Below, piece by piece: positions 1 to 7,308 of a DNA stretch of 11,292 bases. The stretch covers positions 1 through 11,292 of the forward strand of contig CAJTZB010000040.1 in the NCBI GenBank assembly GCA_910583815.1. The letters are read 5' to 3'. The notes beneath the pieces are model-generated. The model made no database searches. It saw only the letters and a list, made by a program, of their open reading frames with translations, and was not told the DNA's origin. The stretch is from an uncultured Lachnospiraceae bacterium (lineage in GTDB: Bacteria; Bacillota; Clostridia; Lachnospirales; Lachnospiraceae). A program made the position numbers and the translations under genes. How positions within the stretch are numbered: position 1 is the first letter of the stretch; each line of letters opens with the position of its first letter.

Positions 1-1
1 A

Positions 2-2344
2 GAGGGTGTGGCAAAGGAAATTCTGGTAAAAAATGGTGCGGAAGCAGATGGTTTGATTGACTTGTCAAGGCAGCTGATTGTGCTTGGCGGAGCAGAAGAA
101 CCGGATGGAAAGGACAGTTTTTCACCTGCGGCAAGAAGAGTATTGGAACAGAGCGAACGGGAAGCAAATGCAAGAGGAGAACATTATATTGCAACAGAAC
201 ATATGCTGCTTGCGCTTTTAAAGGATGCGGCGTGTCTTGCAGTACGTTTGCTCAATACAATGGGTGTCAATGTGCAGAAGGCATTTTCAGATACCATTCT
301 TTTAATGGGCGGAGATATGGGCGATGCAAAGTATGAGTTTGCTGCAAGCCGCGGAAGGGCAAAGCAGAAATCCTCTACGCCTACGCTTGACCAGTACAGC
401 AGAGATTTGACGGAGTATGCCAGAAATAAAAAGCTGGACCCAGTTGTAGGGCGTGGTTTGGAGATGGAACGTCTGATACAGATTTTATGCAGACGTACCA
501 AGAACAATCCATGTCTGATTGGAGAACCTGGTGTCGGAAAAACTGCGGTTGTAGAGGGGCTTGCGTCCCGAATTGCAGAAGACAGTGTGCCGGAACTGAT
601 GAAGGGAAAGAGAGTGCTTTCGCTTGATTTGTCTGCTATGGTTGCCGGTTCTAAGTACCGCGGCGAGTTTGAAGAGCGGATTAAAAGAGTGATTTCAGAA
701 GTAATCAACGACGGTTCTGTAATTTTGTTTATTGATGAACTGCATACGATTATCGGCGCAGGCGGTGCGGAAGGAGCAATGGATGCCTCAAATATTTTAA
801 AACCGGCACTGGCGCGTGGTGAACTGCAGGTCATTGGTGCAACAACAAGAGAGGAATACCGAAAGCATATCGAAAAGGATGCGGCGCTGGAACGTCGTTT
901 TCAGCCGGTTGTTGTAGAAGAGCCAAGCGAAGAAGAGACAATAGAAATACTTCGGGGGCTGCGTCCAAGCTATGAGAGCCATCATGAAGTGGAGATTTCC
1001 GAAGAAGCAATCCGTGCTGCAGTTTCGCTTACTGCACGTTATGTCAATGACCGCTTCCTTCCGGATAAGGCAATCGATGCGATGGATGAGGCGGCTTCCA
1101 GGCTTCATCTGATGGGCTATGGGCTGTCTGCAAAGCAAAAAGAGTTAGAAGAGGCAATAGAAAAAGAAGAACAGAAAAAGGAAGCTGCCTTGGTAGAAGG
1201 AAATATTGAGGAAGCCAAGCGGATTTCTGATGAGGAAAAGAAGCTTGCAAAGCGTCTGGAACGTGAAAAGAAAGCACAGGTGAAAAAGCTTGCCGCAAAG
1301 CCGCAGTTTCTGAATGAAGAGCATATTGCGCAGGTGGTTTCGTCATGGGTGAAAATTCCGCTCAGCCGTATACAGGAGGCGGAAAGCGAGCGCCTGATGA
1401 AGCTTCCGGATACTTTGAAACAGCGTGTTGTAGGGCAGGACGATGCAGTGCTGTCAGTCACAAAGGCAATCCGCAGGGCAAGAGTTGGCTTGAAAGATCC
1501 AAACCGCCCAATTGGTTCATTTTTAATGCTTGGACCGACCGGTGTCGGTAAAACGGAACTGTCCAAAGCGCTTGCAGAGGCGATGTTTGGTGACGAAAAT
1601 GCGATGATCCGTGTTGATATGTCAGAATACATGGAAAAGCACAGCGTATCCAAAATCATAGGTTCCCCTCCTGGCTATGTCGGCCATGAGGAGGGCGGTC
1701 AGCTTAGCGAGCAGGTACGCAGAAAGCCGTACTCAGTTGTACTGTTTGATGAGCTTGAGAAGGCACACCCGGATGTGTTCAATATTCTGTTGCAAGTGTT
1801 AGAAGACGGTCATATTACTGATGCACAGGGCAGGAAGGTCAGCTTTAAAAATACTATTATTATTATGACTTCCAACGCCGGTGCAGGTGTAATTATGGAG
1901 CCGAAGCGTCTTGGATTTTCTGCCAAGGAAGATGAGCAGGCCGATTACGAGAGGATGCGCGAAAATGTAATGGGTGAAGTGAAGCGCATGTTCAAACCGG
2001 AATTTTTAAACCGTATTGATGAAACTATTGTGTTCCGGCCTTTAACAAAAGAGACGCTAAAAAGCATTACAAACATCCAGCTTGATATTGTGAAAAAACG
2101 CTGTAGGGAACAGCTTGGTATTAAGCTGCTGCTTCAGGATTCTGTTGCAGAGTATATTTTGGAAAAAGGCTATGACGACAAATATGGAGCGCGTCCGATA
2201 CGCCGTGCCGTACAGACCTATTTGGAAGATGCCTTCGCAGAAGAAGTGCTGAAGGGAAAGATGAAGCGCGGCGATACAGTGTCTCTCTCAATGGCAGATG
2301 GCAAACTGGTAACAAGAGTACGCAGACCCAAGGAAAGCAAGTAG
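2..2344 (+). CDS. clpC: ClpC-type AAA+ unfoldase, 5'-truncated by the window edge
   Basis: ATP-driven Hsp100 unfoldase that feeds proteins to ClpP. The reading frame is open to the left edge. Codons 2-7 read Glu-Gly, and with what follows they match the end of the first ClpC N-domain repeat, so the GTG at 8 is an internal valine. Counting from that codon: second N-domain repeat about 39-95, keeping the TEH glutamate (E64), which in Bacillus ClpC helps bind phosphoarginine; D1 Walker A GEPGVGKT 172-179, pore loop KYRG 216-219, Walker B ending FIDE 241-244; short UVR-like coiled middle domain about 372-425, as in ClpC rather than ClpB; D2 Walker A GPTGVGKT 509-516, pore loop GYVG 556-559, Walker B ending LFDE 579-582; LGF at 635-637, the likely ClpP-docking loop. 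It leads an operon with the next two genes. In Firmicutes ctsR-mcsA-mcsB usually lie upstream, outside this window. Family assignment is very secure. Confidence 0.97.
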   Translation, partial: EGVAKEILVKNGAEADGLIDLSRQLIVLGGAEEPDGKDSFSPAARRVLEQSEREANARGEHYIATEHMLLALLKDAACLAVRLLNTMGVNVQKAFSDTILLMGGDMGDAKYEFAASRGRAKQKSSTPTLDQYSRDLTEYARNKKLDPVVGRGLEMERLIQILCRRTKNNPCLIGEPGVGKTAVVEGLASRIAEDSVPELMKGKRVLSLDLSAMVAGSKYRGEFEERIKRVISEVINDGSVILFIDELHTIIGAGGAEGAMDASNILKPALARGELQVIGATTREEYRKHIEKDAALERRFQPVVVEEPSEEETIEILRGLRPSYESHHEVEISEEAIRAAVSLTARYVNDRFLPDKAIDAMDEAASRLHLMGYGLSAKQKELEEAIEKEEQKKEAALVEGNIEEAKRISDEEKKLAKRLEREKKAQVKKLAAKPQFLNEEHIAQVVSSWVKIPLSRIQEAESERLMKLPDTLKQRVVGQDDAVLSVTKAIRRARVGLKDPNRPIGSFLMLGPTGVGKTELSKALAEAMFGDENAMIRVDMSEYMEKHSVSKIIGSPPGYVGHEEGGQLSEQVRRKPYSVVLFDELEKAHPDVFNILLQVLEDGHITDAQGRKVSFKNTIIIMTSNAGAGVIMEPKRLGFSAKEDEQADYERMRENVMGEVKRMFKPEFLNRIDETIVFRPLTKETLKSITNIQLDIVKKRCREQLGIKLLLQDSVAEYILEKGYDDKYGARPIRRAVQTYLEDAFAEEVLKGKMKRGDTVSLSMADGKLVTRVRRPKESK

Positions 2345-2400
2345 AAATTTTTAAAAGATTGTGATAGAATCATAACAAAAGCCAAGTGGAGGATAAGAAA

Positions 2401-2799
2401 ATGGAATTGATTCGTACAGGGGCAGAAGGAATTGGATTTGGGGATTATACATTGACGGAAAAATCAAAGCTTTCGGATGTTCCGTTTTTGGGAGATTTAT
2501 ATAAGGTAAAGACATTTACGGAAATTACAAAGCTGGAGAAGAACGGTATGTTCGTTTATGAATCTGTGCCAGGAACAAAAGTAGAACAGTTTCAGGAGAA
2601 TGAGCAGGGAGTTTCTTTTGAGGTAGAAGGCAGTGCAAATACTCAGATTACATTGGGTCTAGAGGAAGAGAAAGAATATAGGGTAATGGCAGATGATGTC
2701 ATGCTTGGCACAATGGCGACCAATCTTGGGGGAAAACTGGTTATCAGTCTGGACTTAACAGGAGGAAAGCCTCAGAAAGTCGTTATTACACGTATCTAA
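2401..2799 (+). CDS. Uncharacterised 132-residue protein between clpC and radA
   Basis: I chose the ATG at 2401 because GGAGG (2388-2392) sits 8 nt before it. A GTG at 2386, in frame, overlaps that ribosome binding site and is unlikely. The protein is soluble, acidic and beta-rich in appearance, with no signal peptide, membrane segment or cysteine. A charged stretch with a LEEEKEY run lies near residues 85-91, and the end is valine/lysine-rich. From memory, similar short proteins in Lachnospiraceae carry the database label endosialidase. Nothing here looks like a sialidase catalytic domain (no Asp-box seen), so I give no function. It starts 56 nt after clpC and ends 14 nt before radA, so it is almost certainly co-transcribed with both. 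The position suggests a link to stress or repair, but that is inference only. Confidence 0.85.
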   Translation: MELIRTGAEGIGFGDYTLTEKSKLSDVPFLGDLYKVKTFTEITKLEKNGMFVYESVPGTKVEQFQENEQGVSFEVEGSANTQITLGLEEEKEYRVMADDVMLGTMATNLGGKLVISLDLTGGKPQKVVITRI

Positions 2800-2813
2800 G
2801 GAAATGAGGTTTT

Positions 2814-4202
2814 ATGGCAAAAGCAAAAACAGTGTTTTTCTGCAAGGAATGCGGATTTGAATCAGCAAAGTGGCTTGGGCAGTGCCCGGGCTGCCATGCA
2901 TGGAACTCCTTTGTAGAAGAACCATCAGCATCAGGAAAAAAAGGACGTTCCGGTGGTTCTGTGGCGGCAGCAGGCTATGGCAGCAGAGAACCCATGCCGC
3001 TGAGACAGGTTTCAACTGATGCAGAAGAGCGAATCCATACAGGCATCCGTGAATTTGACCGTGTTCTGGGCGGCGGTATTGTGAAAGGATCGTTAGTGCT
3101 GGTTGGGGGAGACCCGGGCATTGGAAAGTCAACTTTGCTGCTGCAGATGTGCAGAGAAGTGAACAAACCGGCGGACTCTTCCCGCAAGGTACTTTATATT
3201 TCCGGAGAGGAATCGCTGCAGCAGATTAAACTCCGTGCCGACCGTCTTGGAGAGTTTTCGAGTGAGGTATTTCTTCTGGCGGAAACAAATCTGGAATTGA
3301 TTGAACAGACTTTGGAACGTGAAAAACCGGATATTGTCGTTATTGACTCTATTCAGACAGTCTACCGTGAGGAAGTCGGAGCAGCGCCCGGTTCTGTCAG
3401 TCAGGTCAGGGAGGCGACAGCGAGTCTGCTGCAGCTTGCCAAAGGAAAAGAAATTACAATCTTTATCGTTGGGCATGTCACAAAAGAAGGGACAGTGGCA
3501 GGCCCAAGGATGTTGGAACATATGGTAGACACGGTGCTTTATTTTGAAGGAGATTCTTCCGCTGTCTACCGCATTTTGCGCGCCGTCAAAAACCGTTTCG
3601 GTTCTACAAACGAAATCGGGGTGTTTGAGATGGCTGGAAATGGTCTTTTGGAAGTACAGAATCCATCCAAGTATATGCTGGAGGGAAAACCAGAGGACGA
3701 ACCGGGTTCGGTCGTTACGCCGGTTATGGAAGGAACACGTCCTATTTTAGTCGAGGTGCAGGCACTGGTCTGCCAGACTAATTTCAATATGCCGCGCAGG
3801 ACTGCGGTAGGAGTGGACTATAACCGTGTCAATTTGCTGATGGCGGTTATGGAAAAGAGGATGGGTATTTCACTTGCAGGCTGCGATGCTTATGTCAATG
3901 TAGCAGGCGGCATGAAAGTAAGCGAACCGGGCATTGACCTTGCAATTGTTCTGGCATTGCTTTCAAGCTATAAAAACCGTGCGCTTGACAGTAAAACAAT
4001 TGTGTTTGGCGAAGTCGGGCTGACCGGTGAGATACGCAGCATCAGTATGACGGCACAGCGCATTAAAGAAGCGGAAAAAATGGGCTACCAGACCTGTATT
4101 TTGCCGCGCAGCAGAGCAGCAAGGCTGACTGCAGAGCAGACAAGGACATCGCTTCGGCTTTTGGAGGTCGGCAGCATCAGAGAACTGGCGGAAGTACTGT
4201 AA
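2814..4202 (+). CDS. radA: DNA repair protein RadA (Sms)
   Basis: RecA-like branch-migration ATPase that acts with RecA in recombinational repair. The 462 residues are full length for the family. N-terminal C4 zinc finger: C10, C13, C24 and C27 (CKEC and CPGC pairs). RecA-type core: Walker A GGDPGIGKST 98-107, Walker B DIVVIDS 173-179, and the RadA-specific KNRFG motif at 259-263. The C-terminal part from about 290 is the Lon-protease-like domain, with conserved GGMKVSEPGIDLAI around 365-378. The start ATG follows GAGG at 2806-2809, and an in-frame upstream extension would run into the preceding gene. It is the last gene of the clpC operon. In many Firmicutes radA is followed by disA; here a tRNA-Trp unit follows instead. 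No terminator is evident between its stop and the tRNA promoter. Confidence 0.97.
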   Translation: MAKAKTVFFCKECGFESAKWLGQCPGCHAWNSFVEEPSASGKKGRSGGSVAAAGYGSREPMPLRQVSTDAEERIHTGIREFDRVLGGGIVKGSLVLVGGDPGIGKSTLLLQMCREVNKPADSSRKVLYISGEESLQQIKLRADRLGEFSSEVFLLAETNLELIEQTLEREKPDIVVIDSIQTVYREEVGAAPGSVSQVREATASLLQLAKGKEITIFIVGHVTKEGTVAGPRMLEHMVDTVLYFEGDSSAVYRILRAVKNRFGSTNEIGVFEMAGNGLLEVQNPSKYMLEGKPEDEPGSVVTPVMEGTRPILVEVQALVCQTNFNMPRRTAVGVDYNRVNLLMAVMEKRMGISLAGCDAYVNVAGGMKVSEPGIDLAIVLALLSSYKNRALDSKTIVFGEVGLTGEIRSISMTAQRIKEAEKMGYQTCILPRSRAARLTAEQTRTSLRLLEVGSIRELAEVL

Positions 4203-4221
4203 GCAAGAATGCAAAAATTGC

Positions 4222-4251
4222 TTGACATCTTACCGCTTTTTGGTGTATAAT
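4222..4251 (+). promoter_or_regulatory. Sigma-A promoter for tRNA-Trp
   Basis: A perfect TTGACA (4222-4227) and a perfect TATAAT (4246-4251) are separated by 18 nt. The expected transcription start near 4258 lies about 12 nt before the mature tRNA 5' end, typical of a strong stable-RNA promoter. It begins 19 nt after the radA stop codon. Confidence 0.9.
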
Positions 4252-4269
4252 AGCCAAGCAGTGTTGTGA

Positions 4270-4340
4270 AGGGGATTGGTCAAATGGTATGACAAGGGTC
4301 TCCAAAACCTTTAGCGGGAGTTCGATTCTCTCATCCCCTG
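4270..4340 (+). tRNA. tRNA-Trp (anticodon CCA)
   Basis: A complete cloverleaf can be drawn by hand. The acceptor stem AGGGGAT (4270-4276) pairs perfectly with ATCCCCT (4333-4339). The D stem is GTCA/TGAC (4279-4282/4290-4293). The anticodon stem is AGGGT/ACCTT with one G-T pair (4295-4299/4307-4311), and its 7-nt loop CTCCAAA has T33 followed by CCA at 4302-4304. The variable loop has 4 nt. The T stem is GGGAG/CTCTC (4316-4320/4328-4332) with loop TTCGATT. The discriminator base is G4340, as in bacterial tRNA-Trp. The 3' CCA is not encoded and must be added after transcription. Confidence 0.96.
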
Positions 4341-4348
4341 CTTACGAG

Positions 4349-4372
4349 AAGCCTTGAATTTCAAGGCTTTTT
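4349..4372 (+). terminator. Rho-independent terminator of tRNA-Trp
   Basis: The stem AAGCCTTG / CAAGGCTT (4349-4356/4362-4369) closes a 5-nt loop AATTT. A T run at 4368-4372 overlaps the end of the stem. It lies 8 nt after the tRNA, making the tRNA a self-contained transcription unit. Confidence 0.88.
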
Positions 4373-4453
4373 CTATTATACAGAAAAAATGCAGATAGTC
4401 CATGAAACAATAAGGCTCTGCGGATATGCATAAGGTAAGGAAGGAAGGCGACT

Positions 4454-5320
4454 ATGAAGAAGACAGCGGTTGTAACAGACAGCAACAGCGGCATCACTCA
4501 GGCAGAAGGAAAGGAGCTTGGGATTGCCGTACTCCCGATGCCATTTTTTATCAATGGCGAGCTTTTCTATGAGGACATTTCATTGACACAGGAGCAGTTT
4601 TATGACAGGCTTGCACAAGGTGCGGACATTTCCACCTCTCAGCCTTCTCCGGGAGAAGTGATGGATTTATGGAACAAGGTGCTGGAAGAGTACGAGGAGC
4701 TTGTTTATATTCCGATGTCCAGCGGCTTAAGCCAGTCCTGCGAAACAGCGATGATGCTTGCCAAGGATTTTGACGGCAAGGTGGAAGTTGTCAACAATCA
4801 GAGAATTTCGGTAACGCAGCGCCAGTCAGTATTGGATGCAATGGAGCTTGTGAACAGAGGAAAGAGTGCTGCCGAAATCAAGAAAATATTAGAGGATATG
4901 AAGTTGGAGTCCAGCATTTATATTACACTGGAAACATTAAAATATTTGAAAAAAGGCGGAAGGATTACACCTGCTGCAGCGGCTATCGGTACGGTGTTAA
5001 ATTTAAAGCCGGTGCTTCAGATTCAGGGAGAGAAGCTGGATGCTTATTCCAAGGCTCGTGGCAAGGCACAGGGAAGAAAAACGATGATAGAGGCTATCCG
5101 GAGTGACTTGGCGGGGAGATTTGCAGGCATTCCGCTTGAAAAACTGCATTTTGGCATTGCCTATACCGGAAACTTGGAAGAGGCAGAGGATTGGAGAAAG
5201 GAAGCAGAGAGGGAATTCCCTGATGTGGAGTTTATGATGAACCCGCTTTCTTTAAGCGTATCGTGTCATATAGGTCCGGGAGCGCTTGCAATCACTGCAA
5301 CTGCACCATTACATGAATAA
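4454..5320 (+). CDS. DegV family fatty-acid-binding protein (FakB-like)
   Basis: DegV/FakB proteins bind one fatty acid and, with the kinase FakA, present it for phosphorylation to acyl-phosphate and use in phospholipid synthesis. The 288 residues are normal family length. Visible family motifs: TDSNSGI near the N-terminus (8-14), TSQPSPGE (61-68), SSGLS (89-93), the ETLKYLKKGGRI block (160-171) and HIGPGALAI (272-280). No signal peptide or membrane segment is seen, so it should be cytosolic. The start ATG follows a purine-rich stretch (GGAAGGAAGG), giving a good ribosome binding site. It stands alone between two terminator-like hairpins, with no fakA nearby. I could not find a convincing promoter between 4373 and 4453. 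Which fatty acid it prefers cannot be read from the sequence. Confidence 0.95.
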   Translation: MKKTAVVTDSNSGITQAEGKELGIAVLPMPFFINGELFYEDISLTQEQFYDRLAQGADISTSQPSPGEVMDLWNKVLEEYEELVYIPMSSGLSQSCETAMMLAKDFDGKVEVVNNQRISVTQRQSVLDAMELVNRGKSAAEIKKILEDMKLESSIYITLETLKYLKKGGRITPAAAAIGTVLNLKPVLQIQGEKLDAYSKARGKAQGRKTMIEAIRSDLAGRFAGIPLEKLHFGIAYTGNLEEAEDWRKEAEREFPDVEFMMNPLSLSVSCHIGPGALAITATAPLHE

Positions 5321-5322
5321 AA

Positions 5323-5367
5323 AATGCATCATAAAGCTGCTGCCTTGAGTGGCAGCTTTATGGCATT
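5323..5367 (+). terminator. Stem-loop after the DegV gene, probable terminator
   Basis: ATAAAGCTGC (5331-5340) pairs perfectly over 10 bp with GCAGCTTTAT (5352-5361), with an 11-nt loop. An outer AATGC/GCATT (5323-5327/5363-5367) extends it. The stem is strong, but no clean T run follows, so it may be a weak terminator or a 3'-end stabiliser. Confidence 0.6.
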
Positions 5368-5412
5368 ATTCACAAAAATGGAAAAACAGCATATATTCAT
5401 ATGAAAAAACTC

Positions 5413-5441
5413 TTGACGGAAATTTAGAAGCATGCTATAAC
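5413..5441 (+). promoter_or_regulatory. Sigma-A promoter for the HPr-like gene
   Basis: TTGACG (5413-5418) and TATAAC (5436-5441) are spaced by exactly 17 nt. TGC directly before the -10 gives an extended -10. The predicted start near 5448 leaves a leader of about 90 nt before the coding region. Confidence 0.82.
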
Positions 5442-5447
5442 ATCTTC

Positions 5448-5518
5448 ATGGTCCGAAAGGGCTGAGAAAAGCTGGAAGGCAGTGGGGTTCTGCTATATAA
5501 TGATGGACATTTTTTTTA
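5448..5518 (+). promoter_or_regulatory. Candidate folded 5' leader of the HPr-like gene
   Basis: A closing stem can form between ATG-TCC (5448-5454, one bulged G) and GGACAT (5505-5510). Inside it, GGCAG/CTGCT (5478-5482/5490-5494, 7-nt loop) forms a second helix, and a weak GCT/AGC helix is possible at 5461-5472. The closing stem runs directly into eight T (5510-5517). This is a terminator-like shape placed between promoter and start codon, which would suit attenuation. It matches no riboswitch class I know, and pairing alone is modest evidence. Confidence 0.4.
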
Positions 5519-5537
5519 AAAGGGAATGGTGAGAGCA

Positions 5538-5765
5538 ATGGAAGCAAAAAAGCTGATTCGTCTGACTGCTCCTGAAGAGGTTCAGGAATTTGTATCCGCA
5601 GCAGCAAGCTGTGAGTTTGATGTAGACTTAAAGTATAACCGTATTATCGTGGACGCAAAGTCGTTCCTTGGTGTTTTAAGTCTTTTGTCCCATCCGGTTA
5701 TGGTGTTCTGCCAAGGCGAGAACAGCCGTCTCAATGGGCTGCTTGAAAAGTATGCTGTCTGCTAA
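5538..5765 (+). CDS. HPr-like protein lacking the active-site histidine loop
   Basis: A 75-residue protein that aligns with the PTS phosphocarrier HPr. The block from FVSAAASCEF to DAKSFLGVLSL (18-49) matches the HPr region around regulatory Ser46, with S42 at the serine position and the same 25-residue spacing from FV to the serine. The segment that normally carries the catalytic His15 and Arg17 is missing: LTAPEEVQE (9-17) stands there, about three residues shorter and without histidine. It therefore cannot act as an ordinary phosphocarrier. Like Bacillus Crh, it could be a regulatory form phosphorylated only on serine, but that is inference. I prefer ATG 5538, preceded by GGTGAG at 5528-5533. 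ATG 5526 is in frame, but its purine tract is too close. The gene is monocistronic in appearance, with its own promoter and leader. Confidence 0.82.
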   Translation: MEAKKLIRLTAPEEVQEFVSAAASCEFDVDLKYNRIIVDAKSFLGVLSLLSHPVMVFCQGENSRLNGLLEKYAVC

Positions 5766-5805
5766 GCAGAAAAAGACGCAATGAAAAATTCACAAAATTA
5801 AAATG

Positions 5806-5877
5806 GCAAGCGGCGGTCATGCAGTGTACACACCGGCAAGAAAGTGGTTGTGTTGCAATTGCGTGGCCGCCGTTTGC
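5806..5877 (+). other. Long hairpin between the HPr-like gene and tgt
   Basis: Positions 5806-5825 can pair with 5858-5877 over 20 consecutive positions. The core CGGCGG/CCGCCG is at 5811-5816/5867-5872. Four of the 20 are G-T wobbles (5810-5873, 5817-5866, 5820-5863, 5824-5859). A further short helix CAC/GTG (5831-5833/5850-5852) lies inside. Only GGTTTCAT follows, not a true T run, so it is a poor intrinsic terminator as it stands. It may be a terminator of the upstream gene, a structured leader for tgt, or a stand-alone RNA. Confidence 0.65.
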
Positions 5878-5946
5878 GGTTTCATAAAAAATTTAGTTGA
5901 AAATAATGCCATATCAAGATATACTGGATAGAGCAGCATATAGATT

Positions 5947-5950
5947 GGAG
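5947..5950 (+). promoter_or_regulatory. Ribosome binding site that fixes the tgt start
   Basis: GGAG ends 6 nt before ATG 5957 and supports that codon over the upstream in-frame TTG at 5897 and ATG at 5906. Confidence 0.75.
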
Positions 5951-5956
5951 AAGATT

Positions 5957-7090
5957 ATGTACCGTTTGATTTGCAAAGACGGACAGGCAAAGCGCGGCGA
6001 AGTGACCACCGTGCATGGGGTGATACAGACGCCGGTGTTTATGAACGTCGGCACGGCAGCTGCCATCAAAGGCGCGGTTTCCACAATGGATTTAAGGGAA
6101 ATCGGCACTCAGGTGGAGCTGTCCAATACGTATCATCTGCATGTAAGACCGGGAGACAAGGTAGTTCGGCAGCTTGGCGGCCTGCATAAGTTCATGAATT
6201 GGGACAAGCCAATTTTAACAGATTCAGGTGGATTTCAGGTATTTTCCCTGACATCTCTGAGAAAAATTAAAGAGGAGGGTGTGACTTTCCGTTCCCATGT
6301 TGATGGCAGAAAAATTTTTATGGGACCAGAGGAAAGTATGCAGATTCAGTCGAATCTGGCCTCTACGATTGCGATGGCATTTGACGAGTGTCCGCCATAT
6401 CCTGCCGACAGAAGCTATATGGAGAATTCGGTTGCCAGAACGACAAGGTGGCTGCACCGATGTAAGGCAGAGATGAGGCGGCTGAACTCCTTAGAGGACA
6501 CGATTAATCGGCAGCAGATGTTGTTTGGCATCAATCAGGGCGGCACCTACGAAGACATCCGTATTGAACATGCAAAGCAAATATCAGAGCTTGAACTGGA
6601 TGGTTATGCGCTCGGCGGGCTGGCGGTCGGGGAAACGCATGAGCAGATGTATGAGATTATTGAAAAGACGGTACCGTATCTGCCGCTTGCAAAGCCAACT
6701 TACCTGATGGGTGTTGGAACCCCGGAAAATATTCTGGAGGCAGTGGAGAGAGGTGTAGATTTCTTTGACTGCGTGTATCCGGCAAGAAACGGCCGTCATG
6801 GGAATGCTTATACGAACCACGGCAAGATGACACTGCTGAATGCAAAATATGAACTGGACGGAAGGCCACTTGATGAGGGCTGTCAGTGCCCGACCTGTAA
6901 GAATTACAGCAGGGCATATATCCGCCACTTACTAAAGGCAAAGGAAATGCTGGGGATGCGTCTGCTTGTAACACACAACCTGTATTTCTACAATAAGATG
7001 ATGGAAGAAATCAGAGAAGCCATTGAAGAGCAGCGCTTTGGCTCTTATAAAAAGACAAAGCTTGATGGCTTTAAAGAAAGCAAAGACTAA
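5957..7090 (+). CDS. tgt: tRNA-guanine transglycosylase
   Basis: Exchanges guanine at position 34 of GUN-anticodon tRNAs for preQ1 or queuine, the base-exchange step of queuosine modification. Length 377 residues, as usual for bacterial Tgt. Key residues: D89 in LTDSGGFQ (general acid/base), D271 in FDCVYPARNGRHG (nucleophile), and zinc ligands C309, C311, C314 and H340. GGLAVGE (220-226) forms part of the substrate pocket. I chose ATG 5957, which has GGAG at 5947-5950 and gives the normal MYRLI N-terminus. A TTG at 5897, in frame, would add 20 residues not expected in the family. queA and the preQ1 genes are not in the window, so synthesis versus salvage cannot be judged. yajC follows after a 349-nt repeat array, in the common tgt-yajC order. 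Confidence 0.96.
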   Translation: MYRLICKDGQAKRGEVTTVHGVIQTPVFMNVGTAAAIKGAVSTMDLREIGTQVELSNTYHLHVRPGDKVVRQLGGLHKFMNWDKPILTDSGGFQVFSLTSLRKIKEEGVTFRSHVDGRKIFMGPEESMQIQSNLASTIAMAFDECPPYPADRSYMENSVARTTRWLHRCKAEMRRLNSLEDTINRQQMLFGINQGGTYEDIRIEHAKQISELELDGYALGGLAVGETHEQMYEIIEKTVPYLPLAKPTYLMGVGTPENILEAVERGVDFFDCVYPARNGRHGNAYTNHGKMTLLNAKYELDGRPLDEGCQCPTCKNYSRAYIRHLLKAKEMLGMRLLVTHNLYFYNKMMEEIREAIEEQRFGSYKKTKLDGFKESKD

Positions 7091-7097
7091 AACAGCA

Positions 7098-7204
7098 GGG
7101 AACTAAAAAAACAGTAACATTTCGGACAGCACACAGCTTGATTTGCAGACGCAGAAAGCGGCGAAAATCAAGTTGTGGCAATGGTGTGCTGGGAGAAATG
7201 TTAC
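7098..7204 (+). repeat. Array I unit 1 (divergent member)
   Basis: Linker GGGAACTAAAAAAACA (7098-7113). P1 GTAACATTTC/GAAATGTTAC, 10 bp perfect (7114-7123/7195-7204). Loop GGA/GGA (7124-7126/7192-7194). P2 CAGCACAC/GTGTGCTG, 8 bp perfect (7127-7134/7184-7191). Asymmetric bulge AG versus 11 nt. P3 CTTGATTT/AAATCAAG (7137-7144/7165-7172) with a small inner CGC/GCG hairpin. Stem sequences are unrelated to units 2 and 3, but positions and lengths match. Confidence 0.88.
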
Positions 7205-7308
7205 GGAACTAAAAAACAAACTGCCCGGACAATGCACTGCAAAAATTTTGGATGTCCCAAACAGACGAAGTTTTTGCCTGATAGCCTGTGCATTGGGAGG
7301 ACAGTTAC
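7205..7308 (+). repeat. Array I unit 2
   Basis: Linker 7205-7218. P1 AACTGCCC/GGACAGTT (7219-7226/7299-7306) has one C-A mismatch and lacks the GT that starts this arm in unit 3, so it is two pairs shorter. Loop GGA/GGA (7227-7229/7296-7298). P2 CAATGCAC/GTGCATTG (7230-7237/7288-7295). P3 7239-7250/7266-7277, 12 positions with two T-G wobbles. The 3' bulge CTGATAGCCT is at 7278-7287. Confidence 0.88.

Noticed and set aside
8..10. GTG as the start codon of clpC
   Set aside because: The two codons before it (2-7) continue the conserved ClpC N-domain (Glu-Gly-Val-Ala), and the first N-domain repeat would otherwise be missing. The gene starts left of the window.
184..1659. Antisense open frames across clpC (184-834, 797-1138, 1044-1346, 1117-1659)
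   Set aside because: They are shadows of a strongly conserved gene, with low-complexity Ser/Phe-rich translations and no start signals.
5455..5470. TPP riboswitch suggested by GGGCTGAGAA in the HPr-like leader
   Set aside because: The second conserved THI-box half (CTGATCTGG..AATACCAGCG type) is absent, and the downstream gene is unrelated to thiamine.
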